Assembly: GCA_037013495.1 (NCBI GenBank)
Contig: CM072807.1
Location: forward strand, 6,772,001-6,836,000
DNA: 64,000 bases
Direction: 5' to 3'
From: Hippophae tibetana
Taxonomy: Eukaryota; Streptophyta; Magnoliopsida; Rosales; Elaeagnaceae
Part shown: positions 1-10,028 of the stretch, piece by piece
How the letters are laid out: every line of letters starts with the position of its first letter
Numbering within the stretch: position 1 is the stretch's first letter
The notes under the pieces: model-generated
The model's database searches: none
Told to the model about the DNA's origin: nothing
The model's input: only the letters and a program-made list of their open reading frames with translations
Translations under genes and position numbers: made by a program

Positions 1-3000
1 ATTAACACATCATCTTCCAATAGGGATCTGATGAAGTGATAACGAAGTCCAATATGCTTGGTTCTAGAATGAAATGCTAAATTCTTCGCCAAGTGTATTG
101 CACTTTCACTATCACTATGCAAAATATTCTTCTCCTTTTTAAATCCCAACTCAGTTAACCGACCTTGAAGCCATATCATCACTTTACTGGCTTCAATCAC
201 TACTACATACTCAGCCTCTATAGTGGATAGAGTGACAATTTTCTATATTTGTGACATCTAACTAACAACTATAATTCCAACAGTAAATATATAACTGATG
301 GTGCTTCTTCGGTGATTAACTTCACCTCCAAAGTCTACGTCTATGTAGCCTTGTACTTTTAACTCTCCTTTACTAAAGTACAAGCACTTTTCTGTGGTGT
401 CTCACAGATATCTCAAAATCCACTTGACTGCTTCCCAGTGAGTTTTTCCTGGGTTTGATATAAATCTGCTAACAATTCCCACTGCATGGTCAATGTCTGG
501 TCTCGTACAGACCATTGCGTACATCAAACTTTCAATGGCTGAGGCATAAGGAACCTTAGCCATGAATTCTTTTTCTTCCTCTGTTTGAGAGGACTGATAC
601 TTGGATAGGCGAAAGTGACTAGCCAAGGGTGTGCTAACTGGCTTGACGTCGCCCATGTTAAGTCTCTGCAAAACACGATTGATGTACTCTGCTTGAGATA
701 ACTGTAAGGATCTTTTCTTCTTATTTCTTGTGATTTACATTCCAAGAATCTTCTTTGCTGGACCCAACTCTTTCATGTCAAACTCATTTGACAATTGGTG
801 CTTCGACCTTCTGATATCATCCATATCTGAACCTGCTACTAACATATCATCAACATAAAGTAGTAAAATGATATAATTGGACCTATATCTCTTGAAGTAG
901 TAACAGTGGTAGGCATTGCACTTCTAGAAACCTTCCTTGTGCATGAAGCTATCAAACTTTCTGTACCATTGTCTCGGGGCTTGTTTCAAGCCATACAAAC
1001 TCTTCTTAAGTTTGCACACCATGTTCTTCTTCCCTCTTTCTAAGAAACCTTCTGGTTGGTACATGTATATCTCTTCATCTAAATCTCTGTGAAGGAATGC
1101 AGTCTTTACATCCAACTGTTCAAGATGAAGATCTTCAATGGCTACAATACTCAACACTGACATGATAGTATTGAGCTTCACAACGGGAGCAAAAATGTCA
1201 GTATAGTCAACTCTTTCCTTTTGTTGAAACCCTTTAACAACTAGGCGGGCTTTGTATCTCTTGGAACTATCATGCTCCTCTTTCACCCGGTACACCCATT
1301 TGTTGTGAAGTGCCTTCTTTCCCATAGGTAACTCAACTAGTTCCCATGTCTTGTTGGAGATGAGAGATTTCATTTCTTCTTTTATGGCAAGCTCCCACTT
1401 GCTTGAATCTCGAGTTTGACAAGCTTCATGATAGCATTCAGGCTCCCCTCCATCTGTCAACAACATATAGTTTATGTATCTCCTGTTAGGCACATAAAGT
1501 CGAGAAGACCTTCTCAATACAGGAGCTGGAGTAGGAGGCTGTAGTGTGTCGGACTGTTGCGTACTGCTCTGTTCAGCAAGTTCCTCTGGTTGAGGACTTG
1601 TTATAATTGGGTCTGTTACGGAACTATCTGGGACATCATCTACATCTGCAAATACTGACTCATTTTGCTATGAGTTGTTCATGTCTATTTTATACATGTC
1701 CTTATACATCACCCTGTTCGTTGAAAATCACATCTCTACTACGAATCACTTTCTTGTTTTCGTCATCCCAAATGCGGTAGCCAAACTCATTCTCACCATA
1801 ACCGATGAATGTGCATTTCTTGGATTTGGGATCAAGCTTATTCCTGCCTTGATCACTGATATGCACAAATGCAACACATCCGAAAACTTTTAGATGTGAT
1901 AGTTTCACTTCTTTTTTGCTCCATACCTCCTCTGGTATTCTATGTTCCAATGGAACAGATGGGCCTCTGTTGATCAAGTAAGTTGTCGTGTTGACTACTT
2001 CTACCCAGAACTGCTTTGGTAGACCTGACTGTATACGAATGCTTCTAGCTCTTTCTGTCAATGTTCGGTTTATACGCTCAGCTACACCATTGTGTTGAGA
2101 CGTGCCTGACACAGTTCTTTCTATTCTGATCCCGTGCTTATAGCATGACCATGTAAGATTGTAGCGTAGCCTTCACTGGCCAATTGCCCTACTGAGATTA
2201 AGTTCCTTCTTAAGTCGAGAATATACCTGACATCCTTTAGCTCCCAAACAGACCCGTTCAACTTAATCTTCATTACACCTTTGCCAATAATAACACATGG
2301 TTGGTCATCACCAAGATATACCTTTCCAAGGTTTCTGGGGACATATTTCTCGAAGCATTCTTTCTATGAAATAGCATAGAACGATGCTCCAGAGTCTAAC
2401 ACCCAAGATTCTTCTTTGCTCTCCAAAGAGCATATCAATGCATCATCTCCTCCTGAGGTGGAAGTAACATTTGCCTCTGCCTTCACTTGTTTGTCCTTCG
2501 GTGCACTCTTGCACTGATTTTTGTAGTGTTCAGTTCTCCCACAATTCCAACACTCGATAGTCTTTGAGCTATGGGAATTATTAGGATTCCTTGATTTGGA
2601 CCTCATGTCCTTTGATCTACTTCGGTAGTCTGTTCTGCCATGTCCATTCCCTCTGGTTGAATTTTTCCCTCTTGACTCTATATGCAAAACTGAAGAGGTT
2701 GACGATTCACATGACTCTCTACGTCGGATCTCTTCATTGAGAACCAGATCACGAACATCATCAAATTTCAACTTATTGCTTCCTAACGAGCTACTCACAG
2801 CCATGACAGTAGCATTCTAGCTTTCTGGTAAAGAAGGAAAAAGTATCAATGCTTGTACTTCTTCATCGAATTCAATTTCCACTAAACTCAATTGGGTAAT
2901 GACTGTGTTGAGTTCATTGAGATGTTGAGCTACCGATGCGCCTTTCGTCATCCGTAAATTGAACAAACGCCTCATTGAATGCACTTTGTTTGAGGCTGAT

Positions 3001-3281
3001 GGCTTCTCATACATATTGGAGAGAGCTGCCATAAGACCCTTCGTGGTCTTTTCCTTTGCTATGTTGAAAGTAATATTACGGGATAACGTCAATCGAATAA
3101 CTCTGAGGGCTTGTCTGTCTAGAAGATTTCAATCTTCTTCCTTCATAGCCTCTGGCTCCTTCCATGAGAGAGGTTGATATAGATTTCTTTGATACAAATA
3201 ATTCTTTATTTGCATTTTTCAAAACCTGAAATCTGTGCCATCGAATTTCTCGAGTTTTACCTTTTCTTTATCTATGGCCAT
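1..3281 (-). pseudogene. Copia gag-pol polyprotein, degenerate and partial
   Basis: The gag start is at 3281, opening MAIDKEKVKLEKFDGTDF, a typical copia gag N-terminus. Gag continues through 3092-2817 and 2804-2364, with a CCHC knuckle (CWNCGRTEHYKNQC) near 2550-2510 and the protease motif LDSGAS near 2395. Integrase text covers 2112-1702 (HNGVAERINRT, then RSRDVIF). Reverse transcriptase covers 1517-700, with YKARLVVKGF, LDVKTAFLH and the catalytic YVDD at 857-846. RNase H (STIEAEYV, SDSESAIHLAKN) reaches position 1. Stops separate gag, protease and integrase blocks and interrupt RT, so no full polyprotein can be made as the sequence stands. The element's left end is outside the window. Confidence 0.9.
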
Positions 3282-3446
3282 TGCTTTTATTCAAATCTGA
3301 CTTCCTCTTGATCGTTTCTAACTATTTTTACAAACCATCGTGTATTATAACACCTCCGTCAACAAACAAATATCATCGACAAATTTCACTATTCACTATT
3401 CATATGAATAGTATGTGTAGGAAATTGACAGAAATCACCACCAAAA

Positions 3447-3458
3447 GCTCTAATACCA
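3447..3458 (-). promoter_or_regulatory. Primer binding site (tRNA-iMet type)
   Basis: On the minus strand this reads TGGTATTAGAGC, one base away from the common plant retrotransposon primer binding site TGGTATCAGAGC. It lies 2 nt inside the LTR end. Confidence 0.8.
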
Positions 3459-3460
3459 GT

Positions 3461-3909
3461 TGTTGAAAAATTACGCAAATTTTCGATAAACTAGATTTAC
3501 GAGAAAGCAAAATAGACAAAATAACACACCAATTTGATAACAGAGTTTGACTAATCTTACTTACGTCTCTGGACCTACTGTAGAACTTTTTACTAAAAGA
3601 GTAGAAATTATACAAAGTATTTATAATACTCACAATTCACAACACAATTACACCCAAGAAAATTACTCTTAATTTTCTCTTACAAAAACTTTTCTCTCAA
3701 TTGGAACGAACATTTTGTTGATTTATTCATTACAATTATACATTTATTTATAGAAAAATTTACTCCTTAAATTAAGGGTTCTTTAAATTGCTCCTTAAAT
3801 TAAGCATTTATTTATTCCTCAAATTAATTATAACCATTCATTGATTTGTTCCTTAATTTACTCTATATTTTGCTCTTTGAATTAAGAGACTTTATAACAA
3901 TCTCCGACA
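3461..3909 (-). repeat. 5' LTR of the minus-strand copia element
   Basis: The block runs from TGTTGAAAAA at 3461 to CCGACA at 3909 on the plus strand, so on the element's own strand it opens TGTCGG and closes with CAACA. The inner border is fixed by the primer binding site that abuts it. The outer border is inferred from the TG...CA rule only, because the partner LTR is outside the window. Confidence 0.7.
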
Positions 3910-4166
3910 TTTTTATCATACACTTTTCTCTACTAATTAATTTTTAGCTTTATTATTCAGATTGGGATCCATCTTGAGCATAGTTATGCAAGAAGCCTGG
4001 CTCAATTTGCTGCAAATCTTGGATCTGTACCTTGGAAAGTTGCTTACATGAAGATAGAAAGATGTCTTCCAACTGATGCTTTATCTACTTTTGATCCCTA
4101 AACTTACACAGTCAGCCATCAGAACAATAACCTGTTTCCGCTGCAACATGTGATGTTGTTGGATCA

Positions 4167-4284
4167 TGTTAGAAACTCAGGCCTAACTCAACTCAATAAG
4201 ATCTCATTAAGTTAAGGGTTGACCAAACTTATAAGCAGTTTTGCTGCTTTGTTCCTAGTCGATGTGGGACAAGGATACTTAATA
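4167..4284 (-). repeat. TRIM terminal repeat (3' LTR on the minus strand)
   Basis: This repeat aligns end to end with 4392-4509, with a handful of substitutions. Its outer base pairs are TGTTAG and TTAATA; the partner copy ends TTAACA, so one terminal base has mutated. Confidence 0.9.
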
Positions 4285-4391
4285 GCCCCCCTTCACACGA
4301 CGGACAAAGGTGGACATTAGCGCCACAGTGAGACTGTGGTAGAGCCCAATTAGGTCCAAGCACATAGAGACTAGGCCCAACTCTGATACCA

Positions 4392-4509
4392 TGTTAGAAA
4401 ATCAGGCCTAACTCAACCCAATAAGATCTCATTAAGTTAAGGGTTGCCCAAGCTTATAAGCAGTTTTGCTGCTTTGTTCCTAGTCGATGTGAGACAAGGA
4501 TACTTAACA
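4392..4509 (-). repeat. TRIM terminal repeat (5' LTR on the minus strand)
   Basis: This repeat opens TGTTAGAAAATC and ends CTTAACA, with the TSD copy GATCA immediately after it. The primer binding site adjoins its inner edge. Confidence 0.9.
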
Positions 4510-5273
4510 GATCAAAAGTAGATAAAGTATCAGTGAATTCCGAATAAGGAAACTTATCAAATAGGCACGATTCTTCAAGTACCCCAATGTTGGATAATCA
4601 AATAAGCAAACATCTTCCTCTGTTTGCCACCACCTCTTCATCTCCACCATTTGCTAATGGATCTCCTATAACTTTACGAGCCAAACTAGAAATAAATGAT
4701 GGATTGAAGTCTAACCCTGGGTTTAGTATATTAAACAGAAATATCAATATAATTGGATTCATGCCTCCTTTTCAAATGAATTAAAACACTTCAGTTCGCC
4801 CTAGCATGAATGGTTACAATGGTGCGTACGGTTTCAACCAGATGCCGACTCAGATGGCAAAGTTAATTGGAAAAAATAGGGTTACTGGTTGAACTTTCAA
4901 TCATCACAAATACTCGACACAACCTCTCGAACTAACATCAATTTCAATAGTCCAACAATTGCATACAACTTAAAATCAGAGGAATGTAAGTTTCCTGAAA
5001 ATATAAATGCAGAAAATATCAGTAGTTCATTACCAAATACAGTCAATGAGGAAGTAATTGATACAACATCAGGGCTTCATCCGTGTCCATCTTGGCAAGG
5101 GTTGTCACCTCATTAGAAACCTGATTCCAGATCTTTTCCACAACAGAAGCCAGTTTCAGTTCGGCTAGACTTGAATATCATATTCCAGACTTCAGGATCA
5201 CCGAGTTCTACCCCAGTTGATTCAACACAACTAGATTTAGTATTGTAACTATGAGCAAATTTTTTTCCAACAT

Positions 5274-5592
5274 TATTGAGGAAATAAGTCTCACATCGAT
5301 CAAAAGGAAGACAACATTGTTGTTTATAAGACTGAAACACCCCTTAATCTACTTTTGGGTTAAGAGAAAGGTCCGGTTAAATAATATTGGTATTAGAGCA
5401 GGAACCCTAGTGGTGAAAGAGTTTTTCGATACTATCACCCGTGACAACAAAGTAAAACTATCACCGTTCGTCGACATAGTTGATGTGAGAGAGAGTGTTG
5501 AGGAAATAAGTCTTACGTTGATCAAAAGAAAGACAATAATGCTGCTTATAAAACTGAAATACTTCTTAACTTACAAGCTGGTTGAAACAGAT
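5274..5592 (+). mobile_element. Degenerate TRIM-like element
   Basis: A sequence opening TATTGAGGAAATAAGTC at 5274 recurs as TGTTGAGGAAATAAGTC at 5496. The two align for roughly 80 bp (shared ATCAAAAG, GACAA, CTTATAA-type blocks) before diverging. Between them, at 5388-5400, is TGGTATTAGAGCA, a primer-binding-site match on the plus strand directly after the first repeat. The second repeat appears truncated and no TSD was found. It sits in what would be the 3' UTR of the bromodomain pseudogene. Confidence 0.6.
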
Positions 5593-7740
5593 ATTGAGGT
5601 CATATACAGCTGAATGGAGCCACCTAACTGTATTGTAAACCAGTAGGTTGTTATATAAATTTATATATGCTAATTTTTACGATAATATGTTTTTTTTAGC
5701 ATCCAAAACCATGATTTACCAAGAATTTGTTTATTTATTTACATTGGTCTTGGGTGGTTCAAAGATATGTAAGGTTTTTAAGATTTTGTCATCCCTAGAA
5801 GTAGATTTAGTATCATGTTCTATCTCATCTTGTATAAAAAATAAATTGAAAGTCACAATGATAGAATGATTTTTTTGTTTGTATGTTTATTCATTCTATT
5901 TTTTTAGCCACGATCATCATTTTATTTAATTTTTGAGGTTTTTAATATATTTATATATTTATTGGAAAATTATATATATATTTATAATTAGTTAAAAGTT
6001 TTCAAAATTTGTGGAAGCCTGATATAGTTCAAAACATTGACATTTGTTTGAAGTTAACGTACAGGACAAGGATTTTATAAACATTTTAATCATAGAGTTC
6101 GCTTAGAATTTAGCGGCTCATTTCATTGAAAGAACATTTTATTCCTAATAGAAAAATAAATTTTAAATATTATTTATTAAAGAAATTGTTAATTTTATAA
6201 TAATAAATATTGTAGTAAAATAAATATTTTTATAATTAAATTGCTAAAAGAAATTATGAGAACGTCACGTTACAGCCGCGTTACACATCATATACTCGCA
6301 TGGCTAATTTTCAAGAGTCAATAATGTTGTCCTATTTAGAAAAGAAAAAAAAACTATTTTTAAAAACAATACTCTTGTTTGATCACTATTTTTCAATTAA
6401 ATATTCTTTTAATTACATACAATCAAATATTAATACATTTAATCATACTGAAGCGTTTGTAGTAGTTATAACCCAACTTATATTTTAAATTATAAAATGA
6501 ACAAAAAAAAAAAAAAAACTAGAATATCAAATAATATACAATGACTCAAATATCTCACGTGCAAAGTCCAATTTTTATTAAAAAAAAAAAAATTGGCACC
6601 AGATCTAATTATTCTACATTATGTAGCTTCATAAACTAATTAATATGAACATATATATACAAGCACGTTAATGAATAGTATTTGCCAATGTGTCTTTCCA
6701 AGTTACCTTTCAAGACTTATAGTCACTTGCACCAATTCATGAATTTATAAAGTCAATTCATTTGCTTGGTGTTAACTATGGATGGTTAAATATACTAAAG
6801 TGTTTGAGGATTATAAAATTTACACAACTATTATTTTTTAACATAAATTGTCAAGCATTCAATTGCTATAATCAAAGGAGGTAGCTAGAAGGGGTTCTGC
6901 GTTTTTTGAAGCTAAGTCATTATCTTTATGTTTTATTCTGTTGTATTTGTTTTGACTGATCCATGAGTTATTGGGGTTTTTTTTTATGTACTTTATGTTT
7001 CACTAATTGTTATTGGATTACAATAATGAAATGATTTGTATTCGATAGAAAAATTCAACATAATTTTTAATTTTAGTTATATATATATTCAAAAATAACA
7101 TTTTGTTATGAAATTTATTTTGTTGCTTTAAAAATAATAATAATTTTTTTAATATATTCTTTAAAATTTGTTGTATTTCTTTATAATTTTGAAATATATA
7201 GATCAAGCACATTGGAGATGTTTGTTATTTTTTTAATAAATACAATAGATTAATATTATATTCACTTGGGTACATGTGCAATAGTGTTTGTAAGTATTAT
7301 ATTTATTTTAAAAATAATAATTAAGTATTATATTTATTTTTGTGATAATTTAATAATACTATTATAAAAAAATTATATAAAAATAAATGATGATTTTTTA
7401 TATTTATTTAATTCTTTCATAATTAAGTTAAAATAATTTTGAACTAATGCACCTAAAAAAATAAAAAAAAATAGAATTAAAAAGTTTACTTTTTGTGTAA
7501 TTATTTTTTAATAATAATAAAATAAAATTATTAAAAAATAAATATAAGATGTAAATGTTATTTTTATAATAAGTATAATATATTTTTTTAATTATGTAAA
7601 AAAATATTTACTTTAATATTTTTCGTCCATGCCTTTTATGAGATAAAGAGTATCATCATTTAAGTATGATAATTGATATGTCATAGATTAAATCCTAGCA
7701 ATATATAATTAGATATATGGTTATTTGTGTAAGAAAATGA
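5593..7740. other. AT-rich non-coding DNA
   Basis: The first 250 bases look like the old 3' flank of the bromodomain pseudogene. The remainder is A/T-rich sequence with poly-A and poly-T runs and only short accidental reading frames. No gene or repeat family was recognised. Confidence 0.6.
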
Positions 7741-7779
7741 ATTAAAATGTTATTTAATAAAATTTAACTCGTCTTCTTA

Positions 7780-7960
7780 GGTACGTCCGTACGTGTTTGT
7801 TGGGAAAAAAACCCTTAAGGCACGTGACGTGAGTTGACCTAGAAAACCCTCGGCCGTCTATATTTACGCGTAGTTCTGAAAGTGAACAATTTTTCTTTGC
7901 CAGTTGGGTAAATCTAAAAAGTGAAGTATTTGGCTTTTTCATGGGCGAAGGAAATGCGAG
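7780..7960. promoter_or_regulatory. GC-richer islet with G-box/ABRE core
   Basis: CACGTGACGT at 7821-7830 joins a G-box (CACGTG) to an ACGT core and is followed by GTTGACC, which contains the W-box core TTGAC. The islet also holds CGGCCG and ACGCG in otherwise very AT-rich DNA. The motifs are real text, but no gene is visible next to it, so a regulatory function is only a guess. It may be the stump of a promoter whose gene was lost. Confidence 0.25.
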
Positions 7961-8899
7961 GTTAATATATTTTATAAAAGGAATGTTTTGGTTTTATTCT
8001 TTTTATTGGAGGCAAAATAATTTAAATTATGTAACCAAAAATAAATATCTTAATTAATAAATAATTTGTATGTTAGTTTATTTATTAAGAGTATCGATAT
8101 TAATTAAATATCTAATATGATAAATAATCGAAATTTAAACTCTTAATTATTTGATAATGAGATAATTAAGTAGATAAATCTTTAACATTTGAAAAATGAG
8201 TCTATCATTATGAATAAATATCATTGATATGTATATTTTTTCTTATAAATATTCACAATTGTTAACTATTAAACATAACTTCTCAAGTTGATATTATTTC
8301 TATAGATATTAAGATTTATATTTTCTCTTTAACTATCTCTTTGTTAGTCCCTTTGCATTACAAAAAGGTGTCTTCTTATTCTTCTCACTACTAGACTTAC
8401 TTAAGTATTGGAGGGTCAAAGACTACCACACTCGTGGTGGTCCAAGGTCTTAATGGTTTATTCTCTATTCTCTATTAGTTGAATCACAACTAGAGAGTAA
8501 AATATTTGCAATGTCTTCTAATATTCTGAACTAGGTAATCCTTGAATTTTTTTTTCTAAAAGTTCAGAGAAAAACGCTCTAGAAGAAGTTGATTCTGCAT
8601 AATCTCTAAAGGTCACACCTTTATGTTATTTCAAGATGAACCAACCTCTTACCATAGATAGCTCATAAAATATCTATGAAAGCAGTTTTATTATTGGTTC
8701 CTTATTAAGAAAGAACATCTGATTCATATAGAGAAGAAAGAAATAAGAAAAAGCCAGAAGAACCTGACCTTTCTTATAGAAGAAAATAACCAAAAATAGA
8801 GAAAAAATTACATTACAAAACTAGAGTTAGTATCCTACTAGAATTCATACTTTATGAAAATTATAGATATGATCTTTTAGATTTAGATTATATAAGAGA
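7961..8899. other. AT-rich spacer leading into the viral insertion
   Basis: No gene was recognised. The part from about 8690 is purine-rich with short lysine/glutamate-rich frames. It could be degraded leader or upstream viral sequence, but no movement-protein or other viral domain can be identified here. Confidence 0.45.
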
Positions 8900-8984
8900 A
8901 AGAAAAAAAACTTTATATTAATAGCTCATAAAATAATAAAAAAATATTAAAATTTGATTTAATAGAACAACAATATTTACAAAT

Positions 8985-9830
8985 GTAGAGGACTGCTCTC
9001 ACAAGTAAGGAATACTTAGATACTGCAATAAATAAAATATACAATGAATTTATTAGAGAAAACAAAGGTAAACATATCATTGAATCTAGTGAAAATGAAA
9101 TTGAGAATGCTCCCAAGTAAGGAATACTTAGATACTGCAATAAATAAAATATACGATGAATTTATTAGAGAAAACAAAGGTAAACATATCATTGAATCTA
9201 GTGAAAATGAAATTGAGGAAGTTAAATGACATTTAACATATATTAATATATGTGACATGTGTTATATAAATTCATTTGCTTGTGAATATGAAATGTATTA
9301 TCATGAGTTATCACTTTATATGCAAGAAATTTATAAAAAAAATATTTTTTCACAAAATTATTTAGAACATTACATAAAATCACAACAAAATGATGTAATA
9401 AAAGAAACAGAGAAACTATACCAGACATATAAGGATAGAATAAGAATTCTTAAAAATTTGATAATCATTAAATGTTAAGAAATATATATATATATAAATA
9501 AGAGAAAATGATAAAATATGTTGTGATATAAGAGATTTTAGAATGTCAGAAAAATATTAATATAATATAAAATGCTACAAAAAAATAAAAAATACAAAAC
9601 ATTCAAAAGAAATAAATTTAGAAAATAGGACTTTAAAAAATATAAGAGAAGGTGTAACAAAAAACATTATCGAAAAAGATATTTTAGGAGAAAAATGTAA
9701 AAGCTAGTAATAAATAAAAATTATTACCCATTAGAGAAAAAAATGTAGATGTTTGATCTACAATAAGGAAAGATATTATACTAATGAATGTTCTAACATG
9801 TTTCAACATAAAAAAATTAAAAAAAAATAA
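8985..9830 (+). pseudogene. Capsid-protein-like region of pararetrovirus copy A
   Basis: Frames rich in Lys, Glu, Tyr and Asn run from about 8985 to 9478 (for example HELSLYMQEIYKKNIF), as in caulimovirid capsid precursors. At 9741-9800 a knuckle-like segment reads KCRCLIYNKERYYTNEC, with Tyr where a zinc-binding Cys and His would be expected. Several stops and a 112-bp internal duplication break the frame. Identity is inferred from the knuckle and from its position upstream of the protease. Confidence 0.6.
9002..9225 (+). repeat. 112-bp tandem duplication inside viral copy A
   Basis: CAAGTAAGGAATACTTAG starts at 9002 and again at 9114, and the following roughly 100 bases are nearly identical (one substitution noticed, ACAATG versus ACGATG). 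The unit is not a multiple of three, so the duplication itself shifts the reading frame. The near-identity of the copies suggests the duplication is much younger than the viral insertion. Confidence 0.85.
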
Positions 9831-10028
9831 TTTTTACATGAAGCAAAAATCTTATAAGAAACATTTAAGATGAAATTAGAAGAAATAGAGGAATCAAGTA
9901 TAGATAATACTTATAGTATTTATCTATTAGAAGAAATTGAGAAAGAAAACTCAGAATATGAATACTGTTTGTCAGAAGATGAATGATTTGTATAGTATTA
10001 TAAATCCAAATAATATTTAAATTAAAGT

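Larger units (their letters stand above)
1..3909 (-). mobile_element. Ty1/copia retrotransposon, 5' LTR to RNase H, truncated by the window edge
   Basis: Reading the minus strand from 3909, the order is LTR, tRNA-iMet-type primer binding site, gag, zinc knuckle, protease, integrase, reverse transcriptase and RNase H. This PR-IN-RT-RH order defines Ty1/copia. The 3' LTR and polypurine tract lie beyond position 1, so LTR divergence and TSD cannot be examined. The coding part has several stops and is probably dead. It inserted immediately upstream of an exon of the bromodomain pseudogene at 3961. Confidence 0.93.
4167..4509 (-). mobile_element. Complete TRIM (terminal-repeat retrotransposon in miniature)
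   Basis: Two 118-bp direct terminal repeats (4167-4284 and 4392-4509), both opening TGTTAGAAA, flank a 107-bp internal segment with no coding capacity. The internal segment ends at 4380-4391 with a sequence reading TGGTATCAGAGTTGGGCC on the minus strand, a tRNA-iMet primer binding site. A purine-rich tract (AAGGGGGGCTATT on minus) sits by the other repeat. A 5-bp target duplication GATCA is present at 4162-4166 and 4510-4514. This is a textbook TRIM, inserted in an exon of the bromodomain pseudogene. Confidence 0.93.
3961..5248 (+). pseudogene. C-terminal remnant of a plant bromodomain-containing protein gene
   Basis: After a splice-acceptor-like CAG at 3958-3960, the frame reads IGIHLEHSYARSLAQFAANL, then VPWKVAYMKIERCLP. 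This resembles the conserved segment downstream of the bromodomain in the plant DNA-binding bromodomain family (At1g20670/At1g76380 type). The far end reads PSWQGLSPH (5088-5114), LDLNIIFQTSGSP and VDSTQLDLVL, then a stop at 5246-5248. This is the usual C-terminal signature of that family (PDLN...FQSPGSP...PDLALQL). The bromodomain itself is not here; it may lie left of the copia element, outside the window. An in-frame TAA follows FDP near 4098, frames shift between blocks, and a TRIM interrupts the exon at 4167-4509, so it cannot encode a normal protein. Family identity is from recalled motifs, not a search. Confidence 0.75.

Noticed and set aside
7754..7942. A 62-codon minus-strand frame in the GC-richer islet
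   Set aside because: No family motif and no splice or neighbour support.
9003..9225. Direct repeat considered as a pair of LTRs or a CRISPR-like array
   Set aside because: Only two units, adjacent with no spacer, inside viral coding text; it is a simple tandem duplication.
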